Source: Salticus scenicus (taxonomy: Eukaryota > Arthropoda > Arachnida > Araneae > Salticidae). Taken from it: a DNA stretch of 64,000 nt. Of this stretch, positions 11,372 through 23,300 are shown piece after piece. The translations under genes were made by a program, and so were the position numbers. The notes under the pieces were generated by a model, which saw only the letters and a program-made list of their open reading frames with translations, did no database searches and was not told where the DNA came from. How positions within the stretch are numbered: position 1 is the first letter of the stretch; every line of letters begins with the position of its first letter. The DNA lies in assembly GCA_963930645.1 (NCBI GenBank), contig OZ005651.1:331905527-331969526 (forward strand). Direction: 5' to 3'.

Positions 11372-12812
11372 CTCACTGTTTTTATCACTTTGAACAGGTT
11401 TTAGACCCACTTCATGGACAATTTCACAAAAAGAGTCTGTGGTTTTAGTATATTCTTCATTTATTTTAACAGAAATAGCTTCCGCAGATTCTTCAGTTTT
11501 ATCAATTACAATACTGTCATCTTTTCTTTCCACCTCTTTAACAATAGTTACATCTTCACTCTCATCATTATCTTCATCTTCAATTTCTACAATTGTACCA
11601 AATTTTTCATTAGCATCATAAGGATCAGTTTCATTATCATCATATTCTGCCTCAGATACTACATCAACATCAACATCTACAGAAACATTATCATCTACAT
11701 TTAAGCAATTCACAAAAGTACGCTGGTTTGAAAAGTTATAAAATTTTGGTTTGAAAAATGATTTCTTTTTATAAATCAAATAATGTAATTTTGTTTTTCT
11801 AAAACCAACAGGAAATCTTTTTCCTTTACCTTCAGGAGAAGCAACTTCATCATCTAAATCATCTTCAGCAGGCTGAGATGCTTCTGGTACAACTTCTGCA
11901 TTATGAGTTTCTTCTTTCTTGCCATTAATATTTTCAGCAGTATTTTTTGCTTTTTCAGCAGCATTTTCAACTATATTTTCCGTAGCATTTCCAGTTGTAC
12001 TTTCTACAGTTTTTTCAACTGTGTTCTCTACAGCATTTTCAGCTGTCTTTTCTGCAGCTTTTTCAGCTGTATTTCTGATTGGTCGCAGCTTTTTTCGACC
12101 TTTCTTCTTTTGATGCTCTGCAACTTTCTGAGCTGTATTTTCTTCAGCTTTTTCGACTGCATTTTCTTCAGCTTCTTCAACTGCATTTTCTTCAACTTCT
12201 TCAACTACACTTTCATCAGCTTCTTCAACATTTTCATCAGCTTCTTCAACAACATTTTCATCAGCTTCTTCAACTACATTTTCTTCAATTTCTTCAACTG
12301 CACTTTCTTCAGCTTCATCAAGTGTAATTTCTTCAACTATATTTTCTTCAGCCTTTTCAACTGTATTTTCTTCAATTTCTTCAACTGCACTTTCTTCAGC
12401 TTCATCAAGTGTAATTTCTTCAACTATATTTTTTTCAGCCTTTTCAACTGTATTTTCTTCATCTTTTTCAACTGTATCTTCAACAGTATTATCCTCTTCA
12501 GAATTATCATGACAATCAGAAGAATCCTGCTCAGCAGTTTTCTTAGCAAAACGTTTTCTATTTCGCCTCCTTGGCTGTCTTTTGCGTTTTTTACCTGCTG
12601 GAGAATTACTAGTTGTTACACCAGAAGAGGGACTTGTATCTGGTTTATTTGCAGTAACTAGTGATTGCTGCAGTTTTTTGTCATTCCTATTAGCAGATGC
12701 AGTTGGAATAACATGAAGATTACTAGGATTTCTATTTCTAGATCTTGTAATCCTACCACGCAACATTTTTGCAATATGATCACTAAAAAAATGACAATTT
12801 GATGGTGAGAAT
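11372..12812 (-). CDS. Large exon of an acidic, repeat-rich nuclear-type protein
   Basis: On the minus strand this exon runs from an acceptor with a long pyrimidine tract (TTTTCTTCCAG) to a donor (GAG|GTAAGA). The frame is open throughout. An ATG at 12766-12764 gives 465 codons, but the frame is also open upstream to the splice site, so the true start may lie in an earlier exon. Residues 59-76 are a dense basic cluster (KKRKRQPRRRNRKRFAKK), a likely nuclear signal. About 180 residues follow, dominated by Glu, Val, Ala and Asn in imperfect EENxVEEA repeats, including a near-exact duplication of a unit containing NIVEEITLDEAEESAVEE. Next come a second basic patch (KKKGRKK), a Thr/Ala/Glu/Asn repeat, a less repetitive core (KRFPVGFRKTKLHYLIYKKK) and an Asp/Glu-rich tail. 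The exon ends in phase 0, matching the 3190-3247 exon about 8 kb downstream. No known family recognised. Confidence 0.7.
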
Positions 12813-13777
12813 CTGGAAGAAAAGAAAAAGCACATATTAGAAAAATGAATAAAATTTAAGAAATACAGGGCATTTAGCACAACTCTCTCAAAAATTAAGG
12901 GACTTTAGGGACCTATTTATTTTACGTGTTCTGGAATATATATATATATTGATTTTTTTTTTCCCCTATGATCCCCTACCATGTGTAACCTGAATAATAC
13001 CTGAAATCAAATAATTTAAAAATATATACAGTCAGTGACATACTTTAGGTTTTGTTGAATACCTTAAGATATACAAAAAAGATGGGTCTTGGGCCCCTCC
13101 ATCTCTAGAAATTTTAAAGATTTTACTGCTCTTTGTAATGCAAAATGAAAAAAATGTCAGATTTTATGTTTAAATGAATTTTTATTTGTCAATGAATTAA
13201 TTGTCCTGAAAATTTGTCAATCTAAGTGTGTTGTGCATGAATATGTGTGCACCCCCTCACCCCTCTCCTCCATTGGGGATTTTCTTAAAGAATTGTTAGC
13301 CTATATGAGAGTTTTTCAGAAAAACACAGAAAATTTCAAATTGCCCACGGTGTGACCTGAGTATGAATCCGGAATTTCTCCTCCCTCATCTTTGAGAAAA
13401 GAATCTTTCAACAACTGGTGTGGCTTGCTGTAAAATTAATTTTTGTACAATTACAACACATGCATCAGCCTGTGTTTTGCAAGGAAAGCAATAATTATGC
13501 TGCATGTAACTGTCATGAACTTTTGCATATAATTAAAAAGTATATGTCTGCAAAAGTTTGAATGACAAAATAAAACATGTTTTAATTAAATTATAAGCTT
13601 TATTTGAAGTTTTACACAGAAGCTTCTGGCAACTGCTCTCAATGCTTGTGTGATGATAGTCTATGAAATAAAAAGAAACTAACAGAAGAAAAATAAAAAG
13701 TTAATAATCGAGGAAAAATGGAAGAAGAACAAACCACCTAAAATTTAAAATCAAGCACTTAATACTGCAAAAATGAG
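12813..13777. other. Non-coding spacer
   Basis: No open frame, splice-bounded exon or transposon terminus was recognised. It probably lies in an intron or 5' flank of the acidic-protein gene. Confidence 0.4.
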
Positions 13778-13779
13778 TA

Positions 13780-15463
13780 GGGTCATACGGGGGAATTCTG
13801 GGTCACTCTCTTTTCGGGGTAAATAATGGTCACTAACTTTAAAGCATTAAAAAATGTTTTTACAAAGCAATTAAATTACTCCAAGTCATCCTTACACATT
13901 CTATTTTCTTGTAGCAAGTTCAAAATTAATGCAACTCTGTAGCAAATAAGAGAAAAAAAAGGCTTTTCAAACCACTAGAAAAACATCTTCAAAAAAGATT
14001 GCATCTATAAATCATGATTTTTTTTAAAGATCCATACCAATGAAACATTTTTGACAGAACAATTTTGTTGGTGGTGTTTTTCAATAGCAAATGACCTAAA
14101 CTTCTCATACATACTTATACTTTTTCTTCATTATATTTAGAATTAATTGTAAAAGTATACTGATTTATCCCACAGTTTACTGGGGCAATTTTTGGTCACT
14201 GGGGTAATTCTCGGTCAGTTATAATCTTTGATATTATAGATGTGTTTCCTACTTATTCCTGAGTAAATAATACTAGTATATTTACTTCAAATGTTATATT
14301 TTATTGTAATCTTTACATATAACTTTTAATTATGCTTTAACCATGACCATTTTTTACTATTGAAATTTCTATTGAATATCACACTTCTGGTGAACAAATC
14401 AATTCCAGCTTTGAAGAAATATTAACTCAGCAATTCAGGTACACATTTTGAGTACCGAATTCCAAAATAAGAAGGCAAATTTACGCAAATCTGACCGTTA
14501 TTGCAAATCAGACTTTCTTGGACCTCACAACAGCAAAGAAAGAAAAAGGAAACTCCCAAGTAAAAAGATGTAGACATCAAGAGAAACCTTTTTTGCAAAA
14601 AAGTAAGAGCACTTCGAGATGATATAGACAGTCTCTCAAATGCAAACTGAGCTAATTTGGAACTGTTTAGCGATGAATTGTCTAATGACAATGAAAATAA
14701 GATTGATGATGTTCTAATAAAACAGTTGCAAAAAAAAATTCCTCTTCAGAAAATTTGAAGAAGGTACTACGAGAAATTCCTTCTGTTCTTGAAAAGCAGA
14801 AATATTTTGCTGTGCATTATAACAACAATCCATTCTATATTAGAAAATAACTAAAATTTTGAACAAGGAAAAAGTAGAAATGAAATTTCTTGAACAAGGT
14901 GCCAGAAATTTTCATTGGCCCAAATGAGATGTTTGGGAAATAATTCAAAATAAGTAGGTACATACTCTATGAACCAGTTGATTTAAATGGAAAATAAATA
15001 ATCCCTTTGTTGTTGATAGTAACAGGATAAATATACCGTACAAATGCTATAAAAAATTCTGCCCAGAATTGTAGGGTTAGAGCAAAAGAAAATCATAGCA
15101 TGCTCTTAAAAATAAATCTTAGGATTTAAACTAATGTCCTTTTCCTTAAATATAACACATTATACAATTAAGAAAAGTTCTTTGTGCACTAAATAATGAA
15201 AATTTTGAACATTTATCCCCTTTTGACATGTATTACTATGAAGAAAGATGTTGACCCATATTTGCCCCATAATTGCCCGAATCCGGGGTAATTCTTGGTC
15301 ACTCAAAATTTTAAATAAAATAAATAATATTTTAAATTTAGGTAAAATGATTGTTTGGATAATTTCTAAATTATTTAAGCTTACTCCATACCAAATTTAA
15401 TCATTTTATCTTTTATACTTTAGAAAATATTAAGATGTTGTTGTTTTTTGACCCATATGACCC
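13780..15463 (+). mobile_element. pogo/Tigger-like DNA transposon, decayed
   Basis: Ends GGGTCATACGGG and CCCATATGACCC are inverted and flanked by TA at 13778-13779 and 15464-15465. The motif 'GGGGTAATTCT.GGTCA' recurs near 13790, 14200 and 15280, as subterminal repeats. Between about 14730 and 15120 the plus strand gives fragments such as VLEKQKYFAVHYNNNPFY and FLNKVPEIF in shifting frames. They resemble the C-terminal tail of some arthropod pogo-type transposases, a match made from memory. Many stops; no DDE core found. Confidence 0.5.
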
Positions 15464-15589
15464 TATGTTTAGCAAATTTAAAGATTGTAAGAATTACCTT
15501 AAATTTTACTAATAGTAAATTTCCTTCAGAATATATATGAAAGGCATTTACCATGAAATCCTCCCTCTTGAAACAATAGCTTAAGTTCC

Positions 15590-16530
15590 ACCGGCAACTT
15601 TATAAGAAAACTAAGAGAAATTAATGAAAATAACACTATTGGGAATTTTGATGGCATTAAATTGTTCCCATCAACAACATTAACAAAATTATAAATAAAA
15701 TAATGAAAAAAAATAAATATAGATAAAACCTTATCAGCACAACATTAATAGCAAACAACTTAATTCTCAATGAAAATTACTTTAGATTTTAAAAGCAAAT
15801 TTTACCAAAAAAAAAAAAAAAAAGGAAGAAAATGGGGAGTGGGAGTCCCAATAGAATCCCACTATTCAGGTTTATCACTGAATTAAAACTTAGGTTAACA
15901 GAAATAATTTTTGAAATTTCAGTGATGAAATTAAATGTTGGTTTAAATATGCCAATGATGTTTTTGCTGTCAACGACAAAAACTTGAAAATTGAAAAAAC
16001 ACCAGAAAAATTAAATAAAACAAACCCTAATATCTAAATAAAATATGAGAAAAGCTGATTATAAGAAAAACCTAGAGTATAAAATATATAAAACTACAAT
16101 TAACTCATATTGAAAATGGAAAGAAACCAAAAGAAAAATATACTACAGCCATTTCATTTAATAAAGGTGCACCCAATAAACTTAAAATGAAGTTTCAAAA
16201 CTAAACATAAATATCCCCACTAAGCCTAACAAATGTTTTCCAGCATATCAGTAATGACAAAAACTCCATAAACCCCTTAGAAACTGCAGGCATTTATGAA
16301 ATAAAATATCAAACAGAGGAAAATACAAACAGGTATTACATAGCTATGAGCTATGACTAAGAGGAAAATAGAAAAAATGGGATAAAAGAACATGAAAATG
16401 ACTTTAAATATAATAGAGCTACTACAGCTCTAACCAAAAATATTAAAATAATAAAGAACAAAGTATAAACATAGACTTTAAAATAAAATGTAAAACAACT
16501 AGCAACATTTAAAAATCTTACATGCACAAA
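15590..16530 (+). pseudogene. Penelope-like element relic A (RT and GIY-YIG)
   Basis: Plus-strand fragments in shifting frames follow the order of PLE proteins. There is an RT finger/palm piece near 15640-15800 (INIDKTLSAQ, FITELKLRL), then WFKYANDVFAVND at about 15942-15976, where the catalytic YADD has become YAND. A GIY-YIG endonuclease start follows (TAGIYEIKYQ, then YYIAMSYD, about 16287-16355), then IKEHENDFKYNRATTAL. The order and motifs are diagnostic. The altered RT active site and many stops make it non-functional. Confidence 0.7.
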
Positions 16531-16763
16531 AAAAAATCATGAAACAAGAGATTTTAGCCAAAGTGCAGTTGCAGTTGTGCGGAGGGCAGCAGGAGTATTG
16601 GCCAGAGATAGCTACGCACTCGGATCGAGAAATTGAACAAGAGAAGAATAAGCCACCGCAATACTTGACAATCACACAAGCAGCAAAGACGAAGATGTGA
16701 ATTGTTTATGCATGTAATAATTACCAAATGTAATCTAGGATTTATGAAAAAAGGGGCAATCAA

Positions 16764-17008
16764 TCATGAATATTCATTTTAAGTACATTGGAGTGTAAAG
16801 GTTGAGATATATTTATTTACCAACTATGTGAAAAATACCAGAGCCGGGAATCGAACCCGGGCACCTCCGCTTAACGCACGGATGCTCTACCACTGAGCTA
16901 CCCTGGCTGACAACCAGCTAGGCATTTTTCACATAATATTCGTTGGCGAAGTCACCGAGTCTGCAAATGCAGATATAACAGGTGAGACAATAATAATCGT
17001 AGCACAAC
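16764..17008 (-). repeat. Left arm of a 245-bp inverted repeat with a tRNA-like core
   Basis: This arm is the near-exact reverse complement of 17256-17506. It includes the tRNA-like sequence and about 100 bp on either side (GTAGCACAAC at the inner end, AATGAATATTCA at the outer end). A third, shorter copy lies between the arms in the right-arm orientation. Confidence 0.8.
16836..16907 (-). tRNA. tRNA-like gene, copy 1 (Asn-GTT anticodon, odd position 33)
   Basis: The 72-nt minus-strand sequence folds into a full cloverleaf: a 7-bp acceptor stem, a D-arm (GCTC-AGTGGTA-GAGC), a 5-bp anticodon stem, a 5-nt variable loop and a T-arm (CCGGG-TTCGATT-CCCGG). Internal promoter boxes A (TAGCTCAGTGGTAGAGC) and B (GGTTCGATTCC) are intact. 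The anticodon loop reads GCGTTAA, giving GTT, but position 33 is C rather than the near-invariant U, and the body does not look like a standard animal tRNA-Asn. It is more likely a tRNA-derived repeat than a working tRNA. Confidence 0.5.
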
Positions 17009-17056
17009 TTATATATGTGAACGAATATTATGTGAAAAATGCCTAGCTGGTTGTCA

Positions 17057-17128
17057 GCCAGGGTAGCTCAGTTGTAGAGCATCCGTGCGTTAAGCGGAGG
17101 TGCCCGGGTGCGATTCCCGGCTCTGGTA
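17057..17128 (+). pseudogene. tRNA-like sequence, copy 2, with damaged promoter boxes
   Basis: Same 72-nt sequence as the flanking copies, but box A has AGTTGT for AGTGGT and box B reads GGTGCGATTCC, losing the invariant TTCGA. Its 5' flank (CGAATATTATGTGAAAAATG) and 3' flank are shared with copy 3, which lies exactly 300 bp downstream. Confidence 0.6.
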
Positions 17129-17255
17129 TTTTTAACATAGTTGGTAAATAAATACATATCAACCTTTACACTCCAATATAGTACTTAAAATGAATATTCA
17201 CGTCTGATGAATTCATGAATAAAAATTTCTAAATTGAAATTTCGTGGTCTATGGA

Positions 17256-17506
17256 GTTGTGCTACGATTATTATTGTCTCACCTGTTATATCTGCATTTG
17301 CAGACTCGGTGACTTCGCCAACGAATATTATGTGAAAAATGCCTAGCTGGTTGTCAGCCAGGGTAGCTCAGTGGTAGAGCATCCGTGCGTTAAGCGGAGG
17401 TCCCCGGGTTCGATTCCCGGCTCTGGTATTTTTCACATAGTTGGTAAATAAATATATATCAACCTTTACACTCCAATGTACTTAAAATGAATATTCACGG
17501 TTGATG
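17256..17506 (+). repeat. Right arm of the inverted repeat with a tRNA-like core
   Basis: Mirror image of 16764-17008. It begins GTTGTGCTACG and ends with AATGAATATTCACG. The roughly 247-bp spacer holds tRNA-like copy 2. Confidence 0.8.
17357..17428 (+). tRNA. tRNA-like gene, copy 3 (Asn-GTT anticodon, odd position 33)
   Basis: Same cloverleaf as copy 1, with intact A and B boxes. The only difference is one base in the variable loop. Position 33 is again C. No poly(T) terminator follows at once: the 3' flank is ATTTTTCACATAG, and its T5 could act as one. Confidence 0.5.
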
Positions 17507-17509
17507 AAT

Positions 17510-18364
17510 TCATGAATAAAAATTTCTAAAACTAAATACATTAAAAACTACAAGTAAACAAAACTATTCAAAGAAAAGTATGAATAATTATTCAATTCAA
17601 AAAGAAATTAATAAACAAAACACAGAAATTATGATTTAATGGTTTATTAAACATGTATAAAGCTAGAAAGTTTTAATTATTAATGACTGTTTTGCATGTA
17701 TAATGGTTGAATAATCTATATAAAAAAGGTGTCTGTGAACATTCTGTAGCTGTCAGAGACCCTCACATATCACTGCCAACAGCTGAACCCCATTTTATTA
17801 TATAGGGAATATTTTTATGAGAATTAATGATTTTTTTTTTTTTTTTAATTCTGTTTCTATTATCAAAAAAAAAAAAAAAACTAGAAAAATTAAATTATCC
17901 CTTTTTTTCCCCAGAATTTATTTATTTACTTTTTAATACTTCATACTGAAGTTATAAAGTGGAAAAAAATGATCAAAGTTCTTTTTTGCACTTTATAATT
18001 AAAAAAAAAAAAAAAAAATCTAAAAACAAGAATAAATTTAACAATTGTGAATATTTCGAAACTAAACAGAACTGAAAAAAAAAAAAAAAAAAAAAAAAAA
18101 AACAGAGGTAATTATCATAACGAATTTCTGTTTAGAATAATATGGTGTTTGGCTAGTAAAATTATTGAAACACACACCCATATTTTCTTTTTCTTTCTTT
18201 AATTTGATTGCTAATTTTTATCATGAACTTACTTTTTGTAAACAGCATAAGACTAAGACCATGACTCGATAAATATTTACTTAACAAAATAGTACTAGGT
18301 ACACAGCTTTTAAATAGAAATTATTGCTATTATAACCTCTTTCTTGAGCAACTTGCTCAAAACA
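17510..18364. other. A+T-rich spacer with long A/T runs
   Basis: No gene seen. Poly(T) and poly(A) runs occur at about 17830-17846, 17865-17880, 18001-18018 and 18076-18101. Confidence 0.5.
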
Positions 18365-18366
18365 TA

Positions 18367-18748
18367 TCTGTACTGATAAGTATAAAGGATTTAAGTCGAA
18401 AAATGTCGATTTTGAGTTAAGTACATAGTCAGACTCAGAAAAAAAATTCTCTATCAATTGGTATAAAGGATTTAATTCTATGTCATTTAGTCTTTGAGAA
18501 AATCCAATGGTAAAAAAAGGACCAATTCAGAAATGTACCATTCATGTATGGTATAAAATATTTAATTCAATTTTTCCCATTATTAAATGAAGGTTGACAA
18601 CCACTGAATGGTATAAAGGGTATAAATCAACGAAATACCTTTTTCCTAATCGATTCTTCTGATTTGTTTTTAGCTAGTTAAACTTTATTTTTCGTCTCCT
18701 GAAAAATCAAGAATATGGACTTAAATCCTTTATACTTATCAGTACAGA
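18367..18748. mobile_element. Tc1/mariner-type MITE with internal sub-repeats
   Basis: The ends share an inverted repeat beginning TCTGTACTGATAAGTATAAA, over 30 bp long, flanked by TA at 18365-18366 and 18749-18750. The phrase GGTATAAAGGATTTAA recurs inside near 18470, 18549 and 18608 with changes, and in both ends, so the 382-bp element is largely built from one motif. Confidence 0.75.
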
Positions 18749-18751
18749 TAT

Positions 18752-19490
18752 ATCTGGTAACTTTCTAAATGATGACTTTAATCAGAAACTTTTGTTTTTC
18801 ACACTGTATATAGCATTACTATGACTAATAAAAGAAAATTTAAATATATCATGCAAAAGATTTACTAAAAAAATTGTTTTTTTTGGTTGGAAAATTTTCC
18901 AGAAAAACATAGTAGAAAATTTTCCGAAAAAGAAAATTGTCCACCCCACATCACTAAATACAAGCCATAAAAGGAAATTTGGTGCACTCACATTTAAATG
19001 TATATCAATTAAAAACTTCATATTTTACAAATGAATTATGATCAGTGTAAACTGTAAATTATTATAATATGTGTTAGGTTTCTAAATAAGAAATTTTTTG
19101 TGAGAGCAAGACATTTCATGGAAAACATTGTGCACCCTCTTTTATCCTGCAGTGAAACTTGACCAGACGAAGGTCCATTCTTAATTCCATCATAACTTTA
19201 TACATTAAATAGTACTGAATTAATATATCCTTATCCGTCTTCATCCCTCTCCCATGAAAATAAAATCTAGAGTGACTCTACTCGATTTTTCGAACATAGA
19301 GTAATTAATGATTGCATAGAAAAAGTAAAGTAAGACAAGTCAAGTCATTGAATAAACAAAAAAAAAAAAAAAAATTATAATAGGGTATTTGAGTACTTTT
19401 CTCTATATTAGTATGTTGTTTCAATTAACACCATTACCCTTCAAATAATTTGAGCCCATAGATGATAATAATAGAGTATTTCATTCTGTC
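18752..19490. other. Spacer without recognised features
   Basis: A+T-rich, with one poly(A) run at about 19358-19373. No exon or transposon end identified. Confidence 0.4.
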
Positions 19491-20094
19491 CCTGCAAAAA
19501 TCTATAAATCCTAGATTCTCCAAAATCTTACATTTCGTGCGACATTGACCTATAACATATATATAAACTTTCAGGTGAATTCGATAAAACACTATCGTCT
19601 AAGTCTTTATAGCACTTTGGAAAATTTGAGTCCATAAACCTAATAATAAAAAAAATTTTGTTGTGTGTTTGTAAAAAACTATAAGTGCTATATTCTCTAA
19701 AATTTATACAGTCCGTATGTCGGGGACCTGTAACATGTAGTGTAAATTCCCAGTTCATTTGAATAAGGTATTTAGACGCTGTCACATTTTGAATTGAAAC
19801 CCATAGGCCATAATGATAATTCTCGTGTACAAATTATAAGTGCTAGAGTTCTCAAAATTATACAGTTCGTTCGATGGTGGTTTATAACATGTACATAAAT
19901 TTTCAGCTCAATTGGGTAAAGTGTTTAGATAATATCCCACTTTAAATAATTTCAGCCCATAGACTATAATGATAAAGATTTTTTATTGTGTGCCTGTGAA
20001 AACCTATAAGTGCTAGATTCACAAAAATCTATACAATTCGTGTGAGTGTGACCTATAATGTTATGCAAAAATTTTGAGTTTATTTGAATAAGGC
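19490..20094. repeat. Tandem array of a roughly 165-bp unit
   Basis: About four diverged units. Each contains 'ctataa.tgctagattctc.aaaat', then 'ttcgt.cga..gtgacctataacatgta', then a phrase like GAATAAGGTATTTAGA. Unit starts are near 19500, 19678, 19845 and 20003. It ends where the hAT element at 20095 begins. Confidence 0.7.
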
Positions 20095-20399
20095 AGCGGT
20101 TCCCAACCTTTTTAGTTGTGCGGCCCACAAATTTTGTAAAAAAGACTTTGAGGCCCACTGACTGCTTAATATACAATTAAAAAACATAATGGCAAATAGA
20201 CACCTATATATGTATGACGAATATATATTTATGTCAATAATTAGTAAAATATACTGTACAAGAAGAATTAAAAAATATTAAAAAAAAAAAATAACTTTTT
20301 ATTGCATTCACTTAGCTGTCACCTCTGTAATAAATTTAAAAAACAAGTGATCAAAGTTAAAAAAAAAAAAAAAAAAAAAAAAACCTTAATGAGATTTTT

Positions 20400-23300
20400 G
20401 ATGCTGTTTGTCCTCCACGAGAGAGTCAATATCTGGATTGAAACTGGATAGATTTAGCCTCAAATCACTCTCAACATTCAGTTTATTCCTATGTTTATTT
20501 TTCAAAAAAAAAAAAAACTAAAGTTGAAAAAGCTTGTTCACATAGATAGGTTGTTGAAAAGCCCATCAAGTGTCTCAGTGCAATTTTTTCAATAGCTGGA
20601 TAGTCTTGCCGAACTTTTATCCAGAACGGGACCAACGATTTGTTTTAAAAAGTGATTTTAGAGTCTGGTCACATGATAGTTCAATTAACGAGTCTTCCAC
20701 ACTTGAAGATAATTTCAATTTTCTTAGGTAATTTTCTTCAAAGGGATTGCGCATCTTCAATTTTAGGGGAAAAGTTCCTAAGAAGTAGGAAGAGTCTTAA
20801 TTATTGCTAAAGTTAGTAGATTTCTCATTCACATTATTGCACAATAAAATGTATAATTACAGTATAAGAGTAACTAAAATAGATTGTTATTAGTTTTAAA
20901 AATCATACTGTTTAAAAAATTTATTGTTTTAAAAAAAGTTACTATTTTAAGAAAATTAATGTTTTAAATTAGGCTTATTAATAAAAATTATTATAAAATT
21001 AAGAGGTTAGAGGCCAAAGGTTCTAGGAGTTCTTTTATGATTGTAGATGTTTTTTTGTCATTTTTAAATTCGTTGGTTTCAAGAAAATCATTTAGGACTG
21101 GAAATGCGTCGAAGGAATCTTGTTCCACTTTTTGAGCCCATCGTTGAAGTTTCGTAATCACTGCTTCTACTTTGTCTTGCATAAAAAATTTATGACCATC
21201 CTTGCCCTGCAGAGTTAAGTTAAGAATGTTAAGGGAACCGAAAATATCTGCCAGATATGCCAACTGTTTCAACCAGTTTTCATCGGTCAAACAGTCTAAG
21301 TAGGAGCTTGCAAGTTTTCCATCCCAATCTCCTTCCTTAAGGAAAATCGCAAGTTCATCGTGGAGTTTGAACAATTTTGTCAACACTTTACCTCTTGATA
21401 GCTACAGAACTTCACAGAGAAGTAGAAACTGTTTCTGTTCACTGCCCATTTCATCACACTAAACACCAAACAATCTGGAGTTTTTAGGCCTTGCTTTAAT
21501 AAAGTTCACGATTTTTACTGCATCGTCAAGCATTTTTTTTTTTTTTTTTTTTTAAACACTCGTCCATATCTTTAATTGCAATAGCCTCTTTATGTATGCT
21601 ACAACGCAGGGTTGGCAGGTTTTTGACACATGACAGTTTTTGACGGTTTAAACCACAGTTTAAACTGTCATGTCAAAAACCTCAAATTTTACACTTCTTA
21701 GTATATTTTAACAATGAAGTAATCATATTTAGAGAAACAAAATAATGTCGTCTTAAAAAGAGTGGTTAGTTTATAAGTATCTCATGGTTAAAAATAATTT
21801 TTAGAAGAGTATTACCTGTTTCCTATGAATGTCAATGATTTTTGCTTAAGTACAAAAAATTGATATTTATTACACTTACAAAATACAAAATTTCGAATAT
21901 AGAAATTTGTATGTTCTAAGGTGAACTACTTATTGCACTAAGTTATCAAAAATTTTACAAAAAACTCTATTAAAATATTAAATATAATTAAAAGGTGCCA
22001 GTGTCATAAGTATTCTATCCCAATGAATAAAATTACTGTGCAATATTGCATCATATCTTTTCATTTTAAGTTATAATCAATATCAGTAGCATGTTTTAAT
22101 GTTGTACAATTAAAACTTCTTGAGGTATTGCATGATTAGTTGAACTAAATTTTTAATATGAATCCCATAATGCAATTTTTAATTATTTTTAATTAAGAAG
22201 ATAAATGTACATTACAATTCTCTTTTGTGAATTAATGTCTTAAAGGTATGAAAATTTGGATTTATATATGCATTAAAATGTAATATTAAATACTTTGAAA
22301 TGAAATATTAAATAATTCATTTAAATTTCTCAAACTGTATTTAAATAAAAAAATGTCCTTCCCTTTTTAAAAATGCTTGCATCTAATTAACTTTTAATTT
22401 TATATCTCGATTTTACATTATTATAATATAACAATATATTCTAAAATATATGGATATTACTTTGTGAATTCATTGATATAATTCAATTATTTAATTGTTA
22501 AAAAATATATATTTGAATGCTAAAAATTTCATTGAAATTTCAACATTCAACGCCAACGTAATTTTAAAAATTAATTTGTCATTGAATTCACAAACTAAGT
22601 AATAACTTAATATGTTTAGTTTATATTTTTTAATCATAATGTTAAAGTAAGGAGGGGGGAAAAAAAAAGTAATTTTTTTTTTTTTTTTTTTTTTGTAAAA
22701 TTTAGTTAGTTTTAGAGTTTTTAATATTAATTGTATGTATTACTATAATTTACTATCTATATATGCAATTTTCGTAGCGCTAAGGCAGTTCACAAGAAAA
22801 ATTTTTACAGTTTCCAGTTTACCCATGTGGTTTTCGACAGTTTTTGATGGTTTAAACCAGTTTTTGACACATGTCACGTCAAAAACCAGTTTTTGACGTC
22901 AAAAAACCAACCCTGCACAACGTGTCCGTTGAACCAAGAGAACAACTGAACAAATTCTGGTGACTAAACCAGTACGAATTACAGACATAGCACGTGGCCC
23001 CATCAGTTGTCAAACCTACACACTTTGACCAATCTACTTCATTTACTTTTATAAAACTGTCAACTGATTTGAAAATCTCTTCGCCAGTTGATTTTGTCGA
23101 CAAAGACTGAAAAACAACATTTCTTCTTCAATATTGACATTCAACTCAAAAAGACCAAAAGCTAATAAATTAGTCTGGCCAGCAACGTCTGTACTCTCAT
23201 CAAGTTGCAGCGAACAATATTCACTTTGTTTCAAAAAAGTAATGACAGCTTCTTTTACATTTTCCGACATTTCATCAATTCTTCTTTTCACGGTTGTACT

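Noticed and set aside
11903..12661. Long plus-strand open frame opposite the acidic gene, rich in Phe, Ser and Cys
   Set aside because: It is the antisense shadow of the Glu-rich repeats (GAA/GAG codons read backwards as TTC/CTC). It has no splice or codon support of its own.
16836..16907. Suppressor-type TTA anticodon reading of the tRNA-like loop
   Set aside because: Shifting the loop to expose TTA breaks the 5-bp anticodon stem; only GTT fits the cloverleaf.
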